This document shows, in pieces, positions 48,431 to 59,900 of a DNA stretch of 64,000 bases. The DNA is from Dactylis glomerata (lineage: Eukaryota; Streptophyta; Magnoliopsida; Poales; Poaceae): NCBI GenBank assembly GCA_007115705.1, contig QXEO01002092.1, forward strand, positions 620,001 to 684,000, in the 5' to 3' direction. The notes under the pieces were generated by a model that saw only the letters and a program-made list of their open reading frames with translations, was not told the DNA's origin and did no database searches. Positions within the stretch are counted from its first letter, which is position 1. Each line of letters begins with the position of its first letter. The position numbers and the translations under genes were made by a program.

Positions 48431-49713
48431 CCCAACGTGGCTAATTAGGTAGGGATCCTTTACTTTATATAATATAAAGAGTTTGTTACAAGGTACAATA
48501 ATAATATGTGTTAAACACGTATATATTCTAACACCCTCCTACAATCTCAACCGAGAGAAAGTTAAGATTGCGCTAACAATGCTCATACAATGGTAAAGGA
48601 AGTGGTTTAGTAAAGATATCAGCAACTTGATCCTTTGAAGAGATGAACCGGATTTGAAGTTGCATCTTATTCACACGCTCACGGACAAAGTGAAGGTCCA
48701 CTTCAATATGCTTTGTCCGTGCATAGAAAACTGGGTTTGAAGATACGTAAGTCAGATCCAATGTTGTCACACAATAACACTGGAGGTTGCGCTTGTGGAA
48801 CACCAAGCTCTTGTAACAAAGACTGCACCCAAATAGGCTCTGTCATAGCATTAACAAAAGCCTTATACTCATAATCAGTGCTCGATCTAGAAATTGTAGA
48901 CTGCTTGTGAGCACTCCATGCGATCAAATTTGCTCCATAGAAGATAGCATATCCCATGTTGTTCGTTGATCATCCATACTGCCGGCCCAATTCGCATCCG
49001 AAAAAGCAGACAACAAAGTCGAAGAAGTAGACCATAACTGAAGGCCACTGTCAATAGTATAACAGACACAGTGAAGAATGCGGGCACACCTTGTTGACAA
49101 CAAAGGAAAGATCTGGCCTTGTCATAGTAAGATACTAAAGACCACCAACAAGACTGCGATAATGCGTAGCCTCCTCAGATGAAAGAACATCACCATCAGC
49201 ATTACACAGCCGTTCAGAAGAGGACATGGGAGTAGTAACAGGACTACACTAAAACAGACCAAAACGTGCAAGAAGCTCAAGAGCATACTTGCGTTGACAA
49301 AGAACAAATCTTCCAGAGGATGGTGAAGAAACCTCAATACCTAGAAAATAATGTAGAACTCCTAGATCTTTAACAGAGAATGTAGACCCGAGTTGAATGT
49401 AGACCCGAGTTGAGAAATTAACCACGGAATAGCTGAGGTAGACGAGTTGAGAATAGTGATATCATCAACATATACCTGCAGAAAATAGTCACATCTGAAC
49501 GCTGAAGAATGAATAGCGATGTATCAGTAGTAGATGGTGAAAAACCTAGAGAGCCAAGGACAGAACTGAGGCCTGCATGCCACGCCTGAGGAGCCTATTT
49601 TAGACCACAAAGAGACTTGACCAAATAATAGTAGTGATCAGGCTTAGAAGGATCAGTAAACCCAGGAGGCTATATCATATAGACCTGCTCATCAAGAAAT
49701 CCATTAAGAAAAG
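48430..49713 (-). mobile_element. Ty1/copia retrotransposon remnant, 3' end, minus strand
   Basis: Read on the minus strand, this holds the second half of a copia pol gene, then a polypurine tract (AGGAGGG) and the start of an LTR at 48533 (TGTTAGAATATATACG). The LTR runs left to roughly 48430, where its end is unclear. On the right it is cut at 49713 by insertion of a Sabrina/Athila-like element; the rest of the copia element should lie beyond the nested insertions, outside the window. Confidence 0.82.
48570..49713 (-). pseudogene. Copia reverse transcriptase and RNase H, decayed
   Basis: On the minus strand, 49700-49430 carries late copia reverse-transcriptase motifs (the VYM/PPGF region, LKSLCGLK-like and the VDD box). 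About 48957-48573 carries the RNase H domain ending in the conserved copia tail (ARTKHIEVDLHFVRERV ... DQVADIFTKPL). There are several in-frame stops and frameshifts. One frameshift comes from a 17-bp tandem duplication (49379-49395 and 49396-49412). The domain order, reverse transcriptase then RNase H at the 3' end, is characteristic of Ty1/copia. It is non-functional. Confidence 0.82.
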
Positions 49714-51131
49714 TGATGTCTACGCACGCGTCTGTTCTTGTAGACAGTGTTGGGCCTCCAAGTGTAGAGGTTTGTAGAACAGCAACAAGTTTCCCTTAAG
49801 TGGATCACCCAAGGTTTATTGAACTCAAGGAGGAGGAGGTCAAAGCTATCCCTCTCAAGCAACCCTGCAATTACGATACAGAAAGTCTCTTGTGTCCCCA
49901 ACACACCCAATACACTTGTCAGATGTATAGGTGCACTAGTTCGGTGAAGAGATAGTGAAATACAAATAGTAGTGATGATTATGAGTAGTAAATGTAATCT
50001 AAAATAAGTATCACTGCGAGCAAACATATAACAAAACTGAATGTAAACGGTATTCAATGCTTGGAAACAAGGCCTAGGGATCATACTTTCACTAGTGGAC
50101 ACTCTCAACAAAGTAACATAATTGAACCAATAGATACTAACTTCACTATGCCACTCTAAACTATTCTCCAATGGATAACGAACACTAATCATGCGTAGGG
50201 CTACGAAGCACTCCTCAAAGTTCGTATTTCCCCAAACTAGATTGTCCCACACTATCACCAAGAACGCACTAGATGGTTCCAACAAACACCAACAATTCAT
50301 AGAGACACTAGCCAAAAGAGAGACACACAATGCGCACACTGTCACCTTCATATCATGATACAAGGTGTCTCCGGAGATTACAATAATAAGGCACGGGAGT
50401 AGCATAATATCTGAATAATAGCATCTACCAATTCAACTAGATACAAAGCTCACAATCACATAAAGATCACATCATGGAAGAGAGAGATGAACCACATAGC
50501 TACCGGTAGAGCCCTCAGCCCCAGGGGACAACTACTCCCTCCTCATCATAGGAGGCAGCAACGGCGATGGAGATGGCGGTGAGGTCGATGGAGATGGCGG
50601 AGACAGCGATGGAGACCGATGGAGATGGCTCCGGGGCCACTTCCCTGTCCCGGCAGGGTGTCGGAACAGAGACTTCTGTCCCCCCAAAATTCGTCGGTAG
50701 CGGCAGCGGCGGCGGAGCTGCAGGACTTCTTCTCAAAAAACACCAACTTAGGGTTTTCCATCGGGAGAGTTTATATAGGCGAAGGGGCATCGTCATAAGT
50801 GGACCAGGGCCACCTCACCATACGGCGGCGGGGCCCAGGAGGGCGCGCCACCCTAGGGTGTGCCTGCCCTTTGGCCCCCTCCAGCTCTCGTTCGGTCTTC
50901 GTCCTTAGTCCGGGAAAAATAGAAGTTTCGGTTTTCGTTTCGTCCAATTCCGAGAATATTTCCTGTGTAGCTTTTCTGAAACACAAAACAACAGGAAATA
51001 GGGAACTGGCACTGTGACATCTCGTCAATAGGTTAGTTCCAGAAAACGCATAAAAACTCCACGAAGTGTAAACAAATGGTGTAAAACAAGCATGGAGCAT
51101 CAAAAATTATAGATACGTTTGAGACGTATCA
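49714..51131 (-). repeat. 3' LTR of the second Sabrina/Athila-like element
   Basis: A 1418-bp LTR with intact TG...CA ends on the minus strand, homologous to the six array LTRs. The GC-rich hairpin of those LTRs is largely degraded here, at about 50800-50870. Confidence 0.87.
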
Positions 51132-51730
51132 AGCATCCCCAAGCTTAACTCATGATCGTCCTCGAGTAGGTAAGTGATAACAAAAGAATAATTTTTGAGG
51201 TCACATGCACCATCATAATCTTGATCAACGATGTAAAGCGTTGAGTGCTGGGATCAAAGAACTTAAAACATGGACATAAGAGACATAATCTTGACAATAA
51301 AAACTTATCAACCATGTTATAACATGAAAAGGAACACAAACGAAAGATCATGAATAATGAAACATTGAAAGTCAAATGTGTGTTCAAATCATATGGAAAA
51401 ATATATCAAGTGGTTTTCAGCTTGTCCTTCATGGAATAGCAAAACATAAATGCATAGGACACCTTCAAGATTAAGAGGGCGACTAGATACAAATAATTTA
51501 AGAACAAGCAAAACCATAATCATGAATCAATCAATGATAAACTTTGGGACTATGCACATTATACTCAGAATGGCAACTATGCTCTCTTAGACGGTGCATA
51601 AAGGTAGAAGGTGGAGACTCAACATAAAAGTAAAAGAAAGGCCCTTCGCAGAGGGAAGCAGTGATTAAACATGTGCTAGAGCTTTTCATTTGTAAAACAG
51701 AGAGATAAAAATTGGTTTTGAGAGGTGGTT
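49714..51730 (-). mobile_element. Second Sabrina/Athila-like element, truncated by a nested insertion
   Basis: The 3' LTR (49714-51131) and about 600 bp of adjoining internal DNA match 1809-3840 of the array's element with many substitutions, so this is an independent, older or different insertion. The internal part ends at 51730, exactly where the chromovirus LTR begins. The remainder would lie right of that element, outside the window. Confidence 0.87.
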
Positions 51731-52629
51731 TGTAACAACCCACTTTTGTAACTCTAGATTTTATGTGGTGATTTTTGAGTTGTGTAAAATTTGGATCCGA
51801 CAAAAACTTTTATTTAATTGTTGGAATGCCCACTTTATTTGTGTCCTTGCTTGTTACTTGCATGCACCTTGTGTTTTCTAGGTTGGACTTGTCCGGTTAG
51901 GTAGAACTTTGGCCCTTGTTACCTAGAACCCTATTAGATTACCATCTCAATTTAGTGATCAAGCCTTTTTTTTTGCTTGCAACAAATAAAACCTTCCTCT
52001 TACATATTCTTACTTTCGGAACCAAACTCTACCCCACAAACACTTGCCCTAGACCCAATTTCTTGCGTCATCACTTATTTAAATTTTGATCCTTAGCTCA
52101 AAATAAAGCTATCCCAATTCTTCTTCTTTATTCATCTTTGTCTCAAATTCTTACCCATTTTCTTCCTCTTTAAAATTTTCTTGGGCTCATATCATTTTGA
52201 TCACCACTTGGAGTTGTATTAAACTCTATCTTCTCAAAAATTTGTTCAAGAAATTTATCTTTGATTATAGGAACTCCCTTCCAACTCTAATTTCAGAAAT
52301 TTTGGTTCAAAAACTTTTTGTGAAGCTAGCCCATCTCTCTCTCTCTGAAATTCTTCTCACCAAAAGCCCAGCCCACAACCCTCTCTGGTGACCTCTCCCG
52401 TGTGTGTTCCATCGTACAGGAGGGAGACAGAACAATACACCGACCCTGTCACGTTCCCAGGCTACCGTTGCATCGCTAGGAGAGGAAGAGACCGAGCCAG
52501 CCCTAGCATCCCACCCTTGCTGACGCCAGCCCTCCTACGTCACCCCGACGCCACCCCGGTGACGTCTGCCCTCGCTCGCTGGTTGAGCGTAGCTGCCGCC
52601 CCGAAGCACTACCGTCGCCCCTCCCCAGC

Positions 52630-52637
52630 TATAAAAG
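52630..52637 (+). promoter_or_regulatory. TATA box of the chromovirus 5' LTR
   Basis: TATAAAAG in a GC-rich context, conserved at the same place in the 3' LTR (62402-62409). Transcription would be expected to start about 30 bases downstream, leaving nearly 2.9 kb of LTR in the leader before the primer site. Confidence 0.6.
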
Positions 52638-53909
52638 CCTCCACCCCGCCCCACTCTCCCCCTCACACCACTCCTCACCTCTCCACTCCCCTCACAGGCG
52701 CGGGAGCGCTGCCCACCCTCTCCCTCTCGCTGCGGAGCGAGGGAGAGAGAGAGAGCCGGAGCTCCCTGTGAGCCACCGGGAGGTGTCCGCCCTCTCCCCG
52801 CATAACCCGACCTCGTTTCTCTCCTACAACACGTCCACTAGCCCCAGCTAACTCACAGGAATCTTTTCCCTGCGCAGACCTCGCCGGAGACGCCGCCGTT
52901 GGACCTCGCCTGGGAGCGCCACCGTCGGACGAGGTGACCGAGCCGCCGCAGGAACCGACGCCCCCGGGACTGGAGACACCGACCGACACCGCCCTGCCCT
53001 CCTGCGACCCCGCCGCTGCCTCGCCGTCGACCGCCGCCGTGCTCCGGTGAGATCCCCGGCCGCCGCCCGTTTCCAGTACGTAGGCAAGGCTTCCCGTCGT
53101 TCTAATACTGCCAGCAAGGAAGATAGACAGGAGCCGTCGAATGTTCTTTTAATCCAACGGCCGAGAAGACTGGATACCCCTTCGTTTTAAGTGGGCCGCC
53201 GACGGGCGGGACCCCCTCGTCAGCTCTTTGTTTTTTTCCCTTGCCCGCCCGGGATGCGCAGATGGGCCGGCCTGGAATTCCCCGCTCGGCCCAGTTAGTT
53301 TCGGTCCACGGAACTATTTTGTTTTTGTAATTTATTTAATCTTTGTTTGAATTCTGCGAAATTCGAATGTGAATATCTTCTAAACCGTAAGTCCAAATTA
53401 AGTGAATTCTGCGCCAAAATTTCTTAAATTTTATTCTCTATCTATTAGTCCTAGTCCCTTTTGCAATAGCCCCTGTTAAGTTGCTGTGCTAGTGTAAGGT
53501 TAGTGTTTAGTGTTGTTAAATACCTCTATTAAAAATCTGAAATTATAAATTGCTTGTAGTTCTTGTTTAAAATTCTAAAAAATTTGTTGGAATACTTGCA
53601 GTAGAGTAGCATTGTCTATACATTTCTTTTACCACTGGTCCCATACTCTTAGCCCTTGTGTAGTTTAGTGGATATTTTGTTGTTGAACTATGCTTTGTTT
53701 GAATTCAAATTTTTGTTGAAAGCTTTTTAGGATAACCCTTAATGTTTGAAACCCTAAAATCTTGACATAATCTTGCAGCCACTTTGTTCTAGTAACAATT
53801 TATATATCTGAACTTTGTGAGTGCTCTTCTTGAGTTGCTTGTTATGGTGTATTGTTTTGATGTGTGCACTTGTATGATTGTTGTACTTTGCTTTTCTTTC
53901 GCGACGCTA

Positions 53910-54014
53910 GATCCGACCGTTGACGCATTCGAAGAAGAAGAATACTTTGAAGACAACCAGGGACAAGCCACCCAAGGCAAGCCACCTTTACTTGATGCAT
54001 ACCTTGATCCTAGT
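53910..54014 (+). other. Possible LTR-encoded acidic exon
   Basis: A pyrimidine-rich tract ending in GCTAG precedes an open segment rich in Asp/Glu (DAFEEEEYFED). The 3' LTR copy has an extra 9 bp (TTTGAAGAC) that keeps the frame and adds three residues. A second acidic open segment ending in TAG lies at 55195-55254. The two might be joined by splicing; this is inference only. Confidence 0.25.
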
Positions 54015-55534
54015 TTTTATTTATGCAAGTCTTTCCATTATTTTTTTTTCAAAGATGCATTGTTTCTTGTAATTGCTATTACCTCTTGATAGCGATTCGT
54101 TGGCGACTAGGCTCCACTAGTCACTTGATATCATCTTTAAGATGACACCCCTCAAACACCTACTTACTCCATTATATTAGTTGTAGCTTGATGCTTACCA
54201 TCATGTTACCCCTTGTAGCAAAAACTCTAGGTTGGGACACTCAAAAACTTGGGAAATGTTTTGAAAAACCTTGGGAAGGTCTTGACTTTGCCCAAGTGTA
54301 AGTCTTAAAAAAGGAAGTTCAAAGATTTTTGGAAGATTAGTTGGTAAAGTTGGAAAGGTGGAGTTTTTGGAAAAACAACACATGGTTCTATGTAATTGAA
54401 TGGATCCAACCTTCCCGTGCAACCACATTACTCCGGAATGGGACGGGGCTTAGTCCGTAATTTATTTGTCTTAGTATGGGCTACCTCACAACTCTATAAG
54501 GGTGTTTGATCCCTTGAAGCCAGGTTGCTATATTTTGGGGCAATACACCGTAGTTGCCTACGGCCGGACGATACTACGGGTCTCTTGACGTGGCGATGTT
54601 GTAGTGGAGGAGGAGACTACCATGGTGCCGGAGAGGTTAAGCCCGTAGGGTAGGTGCCTATACTAGGATGACTAAGTGAAAGGCTTTGATTGATTATCCG
54701 AAGCCCGCATACTTGTATGACGGTCCGTGGTAAAGTCCCGGCGGATGTATCGAATGATGTGGGTAAAGTGCACACCCTCTGCAGAGTGTAAATCTATTCG
54801 AATAGCCGCATCCGCGGTCATGGACAGTTGGGATGTCTTTACTTAGCCGTGTTGGTTTTGTTTTAAAAAGGTTTCTCGGAAAAAGGAAAAAGGAAATGGT
54901 TCGGAGTACCGATGGGGTACTACCGTGGAGGTGGAATTTGAGTAAAGGAAATGGCAACTTGGGTCACCCTTCCTAGAGATTTTACTAAAAATTGTTTTAA
55001 TAAGGATATAGAAATGTCGTCGATCATGTTTCTTAACATGCTACATCGACACGAGAAATTTTTGAAAACAAACTTAGCATAGGACCACCCTTGCTACAAG
55101 CCATACTAGCATACCTCTTGCATTTTGTTCCTCCTAGGTGGTTTGCGAGTACAATTCCACAATGTACTCACGGCTTTGTCCCTGGCTATTTACTTGGTCA
55201 GACTTCGATGACTATGAGGAAGATGAAGGTTTCGATGACGACTTCGCGAACTAGGCCGTTCTCCCGGTCAGCTGCCTGTAGGGTTTAAGGCATGACTTGG
55301 GCCCAACGATGATGCTACTTTATCCGCTGTGTTATGTGTTGAACTTCGCCTTCGAGGCATTTGATGTAAGACTTGGCCATGATGCCATTTGTTGTAAGAC
55401 TATTTTAAATTCGGTTGTATGGATGTTGTACTTTGATTACCAGTTCGGTTATGTGGATTCATGAGCATTTCTGGGATCATGAATTGTATGCATAACGGGT
55501 GTTTCGGACAAGCGGTCCGGGGCCCCCACAGAGC

Positions 55535-55548
55535 TGGTATCAGAGCCA
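55535..55548 (+). other. Primer-binding site (tRNA-iMet)
   Basis: TGGTATCAGAGCCA is perfectly complementary to the 3' end of plant initiator tRNA-Met over 14 bases, four bases after the LTR. It is used to prime minus-strand DNA synthesis. Confidence 0.93.
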
Positions 55549-55749
55549 TCCTGGCCTTAGGAGACCTAGTTAGCATGGGCGTTAGACTTGACCAAAAATA
55601 TCTTCCCTCTAAATAAAGAGAAGACTATACGCAAACATGTTGCCTAAGTCTACCCTCTTCTTTCTTAATTAGTTGTCTTAAGTTACATTTTCGCATATTT
55701 AAAATTTTGCACACTATCACTAACTCAAACTCCTTAAAATTTTGTGTAG

Positions 55750-56664
55750 ATGGCGCTCCACTTCACCAAGTGGCGCATGCTCGGTACCCTGGAGGTGCCA
55801 TTGACTTTCGAGGAGGACCTTATTGAGCTCAGCCTCAAGATGGGTCGCCCCTACCCCGAGCTCAAGGGAGGACGGGTCGACAAGCCCGAGGACTCCGAGC
55901 AGACTTGGCTGGTGTCTTGTACGGTCCGTGGTGTTGTGCTGGATCCCAGCATCGAAGAGATTGAGGTGGATGTCTTGGACCGTACTTGGGAGGAGGGCTC
56001 TATCAGGGCCATGCAGGCGACCTTGGCTCGCTTGGTTCACTACCACCGTGGGAGCCACGACTTGGGCCGCTTCGTGTACTTCGGGAGGCGTGATGAGCAC
56101 GGCTTTCCCGAGGAGTGCGTCCCTCACTACCACTTTGGTGGTCATATGCAGCACATGGAGTCTCTTCTCCACCGCACCCAGGTTCGCATGGACCACATCA
56201 GGATGCAGCGCGATATCAAGGTGAACACCCTCAAAAATGTTCGCCAGCTGCTGCAACTGAAGGAGGAGGAGATAGAGAAGAAGGACAAGGAGCTTGAGGA
56301 GGTAAAGAAGGATCTTGAGAAGGCAAAGGCGGATGTGTACCCAGAGAAGAAGATTAGATCCACCACCCGCAAGATCAACAAGCGTCTGAAGAGCAAGAAC
56401 GACGATCTTGAGACCATGCTAGCCAAGATGGAGTCTCACATCATGAATCTTGAGGATGAGGGTGAGGATCTTCGCAAGGAGAACAAGGCCCTCCTGAGTG
56501 ACGATGAGGACTACATCGAGGAGATGGATATTGAGGATGAGGAGCCCGATGAGGACGATCGTGCCTTCATCAATGACGGCAGCGAGGATGAGGAGGAGCC
56601 GTTACTCCCGGAGGAGGAGGAGGAGGACCCCGAGGAGCGAGACTATGACTCCGTCGATGACTAG
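55750..56664 (+). CDS. Extra coiled-coil ORF upstream of gag (ORF0-like)
   Basis: An intact 304-codon frame lies between the primer site and gag-pol. Residues 1-160 form a compact-looking, unrecognised N-terminal domain (with WLVSCTVRGVV near 53-63 and a His-rich HYHFGGHMQHM near 126-136). Residues about 165-248 are strongly predicted coiled coil (KEEEIEKKDKELEEVKKDLE). Residues about 239-304 form a very acidic tail. It is in the same reading frame as gag-pol but separated by its TAG, further stops and 315 bases, so it is a distinct product. Extra ORFs ahead of gag have been reported in some grass gypsy elements; their role is not established. A structural or regulatory partner of Gag is one possibility. 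Confidence 0.8.
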   Translation: MALHFTKWRMLGTLEVPLTFEEDLIELSLKMGRPYPELKGGRVDKPEDSEQTWLVSCTVRGVVLDPSIEEIEVDVLDRTWEEGSIRAMQATLARLVHYHRGSHDLGRFVYFGRRDEHGFPEECVPHYHFGGHMQHMESLLHRTQVRMDHIRMQRDIKVNTLKNVRQLLQLKEEEIEKKDKELEEVKKDLEKAKADVYPEKKIRSTTRKINKRLKSKNDDLETMLAKMESHIMNLEDEGEDLRKENKALLSDDEDYIEEMDIEDEEPDEDDRAFINDGSEDEEEPLLPEEEEEDPEERDYDSVDD

Positions 56665-56979
56665 ATGCACCGCACTATCGTTACTTAGCATTCCGCGGCA
56701 TGTTGCGAGGAACCCTACCCTTATGTAATCGTTTACCGGCCCTTGATTTGGGTCGGTGGTACTTTGAGTCCTCTTGATGTTGAGACATGTCTATGTGGCT
56801 TGGATGTTTAATGCTATGTTATGGTTTATGCATGCTTTGGTCTTTTTTTTATGGTGTTTCTCTCTTGTTGTTTTAAAAGAAGTTTTTCTTAAACCAACTT
56901 TTTGAAGGACCTCACTCCCCTTAGGAAAGGAACCTTGTTTTGGATTATCCCTTTTTGACTTACTCAAATCAAACTTCAG

Positions 56980-59900
56980 ATGGCCGAAGGAACCCGTGGC
57001 CGTGCCGGAGGCAACCCTCCACCACCACCCGAACCCGACATGACGCAAGTCTTGCGCTTGATGATGGAGGATCGCGAAGCCGCACGGGCTGAGCGGCAAG
57101 CAATACTAGCTGTCCTACAACAACTTGCTACGGCCAACAACAACAACAACAATGCCGGGAATGGCGAGGAGGCGCCAAGATCCCAGCTCAAGGCCTTCCA
57201 AAACACCAACCCTCCCGTGTTCTCCAAGTGCATTGAACCTCTTGATGCGGACGATTGGCTCCGCACCATTGAAAACAACTTAGAAGTCGCTGGTGTTGGA
57301 GACAATGAAAAAGTCCTGTTTGCTACCCACTTCCTTGCCGGAGCCGCAAGATCTTGGTGGGAGAATGTTCGAGCTATGCAGCCCCAAGGTCAAGTGCTGA
57401 ATTGGAACCAATTCAAGGAAAGATTCCGCAAGACCCATATCCCTACCGGACTGATGACGCTAATGAGGGATAAGTTCATCAACCTCAAGCAAGGTGGTAT
57501 GTCTGTTGTGGAGTACATGGACAAGTTTAACACTCTGGCTCGCTATGCCCCGGAAGACACTGATACTGAAGCCAAGAAGAAGCATCATTTTCTAAATGGC
57601 CTGCATGTGGAGATGCAAAGCATACTGGTGGCTGTACCTTATCCTGATCTGGAGGCTTTAGTTGATGCTGCTATCATGGTGGAAGAAAAACGCAAGACGG
57701 CGTTCGAAAACCACAAGCGTAAGATGCTTCAACAGCAAGGAGGATCTAGTAGTTCAAGATCTCGCAGTATGCCACCACGAAGACCAGCACCCCAGCCGCA
57801 GAGGACCCCACCATCTGCGCCCCGCCCTACCAATACCAACTACAACCGTCAGCCTGCTGCACCACGTACTGGAGGAAACAACGTCAACCCCCGCAACAAC
57901 CCCAACACCCGCCCTCAAGCTAGTGGCTGCTACTCCTACGGCCAGCCAGGACACTTCTCTCGTGAGTGTCCCAACAGGGGAAATGCTGCACCGCGCCCCA
58001 ATGCGCCAAGACCCAACCAAGGCCAAGCTCGTACTGCAACTGGAAAGAAGGCTTCCCCCAAGAATCCCGCCCCTGCTGCTGCTAAGGGACATCTGAACCA
58101 CCTCAGCGCTGAAGAAGCCGAGCAAGACCCCGACATCGTGCTGGGTATGTTCCTTGTCAACTCCGTGCCCGCAAGAGTTTTGTTTGATTCTGGAGCTTCA
58201 CATTCTTTTGTTACCGAGCCTTTTGTTAGAAAGAGTGGGATGGTACCAACCTTAATGCATCGTCCTATGCTAGTTCAAATCCCCGGATCCACCGCAAAAA
58301 CTCAACTCTCCTGCAAAAATATTCCCATAGTGATCCAAGGGGTACCCTTCCAAGCAGAACTTATAGTTTTAGGGGCAAAGGGTTTGGAAGTGATACTTGG
58401 GATGGATTGGATGACCAAGTATAAAGGGATAATTAACTGTGCTAGGAAGGCCATCTCTCTGACTAGTAATGAAGGGGAAGAAGTAGAGTATATTGCCACC
58501 GTGCACTCATCCCGAGCCTATTGCAAGAAGAGTGTCGTTGAACCAATCTTAGAAGAAGTTCCTGTTGTCTGCGAGTACCCAGATGTCTTTCCTGAAGATC
58601 TTCCAGGTATGCCCCCTGACCGGGATATCGAGTTTATTATCGAGTTAATTCCCGGAACTGCTCCCATAGCTCAAAGACCTTACCGCATGAACCCCCAAGA
58701 GTTAATAGAGTTGAAGAAACAGTTGGATGACATGTTGAGAAAAGGATTGATCCGCCCAAGTGCCTCACCTTGGGGATCACCCGTAATCTTTGTGGATAAG
58801 CGGGATGGTACTATTCGCCTTTGTGTGGATTACCAGAAACTCAATGATGTTACCATCAAGAACAAATATCCTCTCCCCAAGATTGAAGATTTGTTTGATC
58901 AAATGAATGGAGCTCGAGTTTTCTCAAAAATTGATCTTAGGACTGGTTATCACCAGCTTAAGGTAAGAGAGAGCGACATTCCTAAGACCGCCTTCACCAC
59001 CCGTTACGGATTGTACGAGTACACCGTGATGTCCTTTGGATTGACAAATGCCCCAGCCTATTTCATGAATCTCATGAATAAGGTGTTCATGAAGTATCTT
59101 GACAAGTTTGTCGTGGTGTTTATTGATGATATCCTCGTATACTCCAAGACCGAAGAAGAACATGAAGAACACTTGAGGCTAGTGTTGGGCACACTTCGTG
59201 AGCATCAGCTTTACGCCAAGTTTAGCAAATGCCAATTTTGGCTAAAGGAAGTTGGATTTCTTGGACATGTTCTATCAGCTGGAGGAGTTTCTGTTGATCC
59301 CTCCTTGATCAAGTCCGTCATGGAGCGCAAGGCTCCAACTAATCCAACTGAAGTGAGATCATTTCTCGGCCTAGCGGGATATTACCGCAAGTTTGTTGAA
59401 GGTTTCTCAAGCATAGCCCGTCCGATGACACAACTGCTCAAGAAGGACAAAAAGTTTGAATGGACTGACAAGTGTGAAGCGAGTTTCCAAGAACTCAAGA
59501 AGCGACTGGTTTCAGCCCCAATATTGACCATGCCGGATGTGACAAAGGACTTTGATATCTATTGTGATGCTTCCAAACTTGGACTAGGAAGTGTTCTTAT
59601 GCAAGGCGGCAAGGTCATTGCCTATCTATCAAGACAACTCCGACCACACGAGATGAACTACCCGACCCATGATCTCGAGCTAGCCGCTGTTGTCCATGCC
59701 CTTAAAACATGGCGACACTATCTTATCGGAAACCGTTGTGAAGTCTACACCGACCACAAGAGCTTGAAGTATATATTCTCTCAGAAGGAGTTGAACATGC
59801 GGCAAAGGAGATGGATGGAGCTTATCAAGGATTATGATATCGGTATCCATTACCATCCTGGTAAGGCTAATGTGGTAGCCGATGCCCTTAGCCGGGAACC

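Larger units (their letters stand above)
51731..55530 (+). repeat. 5' LTR of the chromovirus, 3.8 kb
   Basis: It begins TGTAACAACCC and ends CCCCCACA just before the primer site. It is unusually long. It contains a TATA box at 52630, a GC-rich stretch after it (52640-53250), and then AT-rich DNA with two short acidic open segments (53910-54010 and 55195-55251). Compared with the visible part of the 3' LTR, I count about 40-50 differences over 2.49 kb by eye. Confidence 0.92.

Noticed and set aside
52388..52771. 127-codon frame in the chromovirus LTR, also present at 62160-62543
   Set aside because: It spans the TATA box and would start upstream of it. Conservation is explained by LTR identity. 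The Pro/Ser/Thr-rich composition has no known domain.
56142..56426. Minus-strand frames opposite the ORF0 coiled coil
   Set aside because: Serine/phenylalanine-rich mirror of Glu/Lys codons; a shadow.
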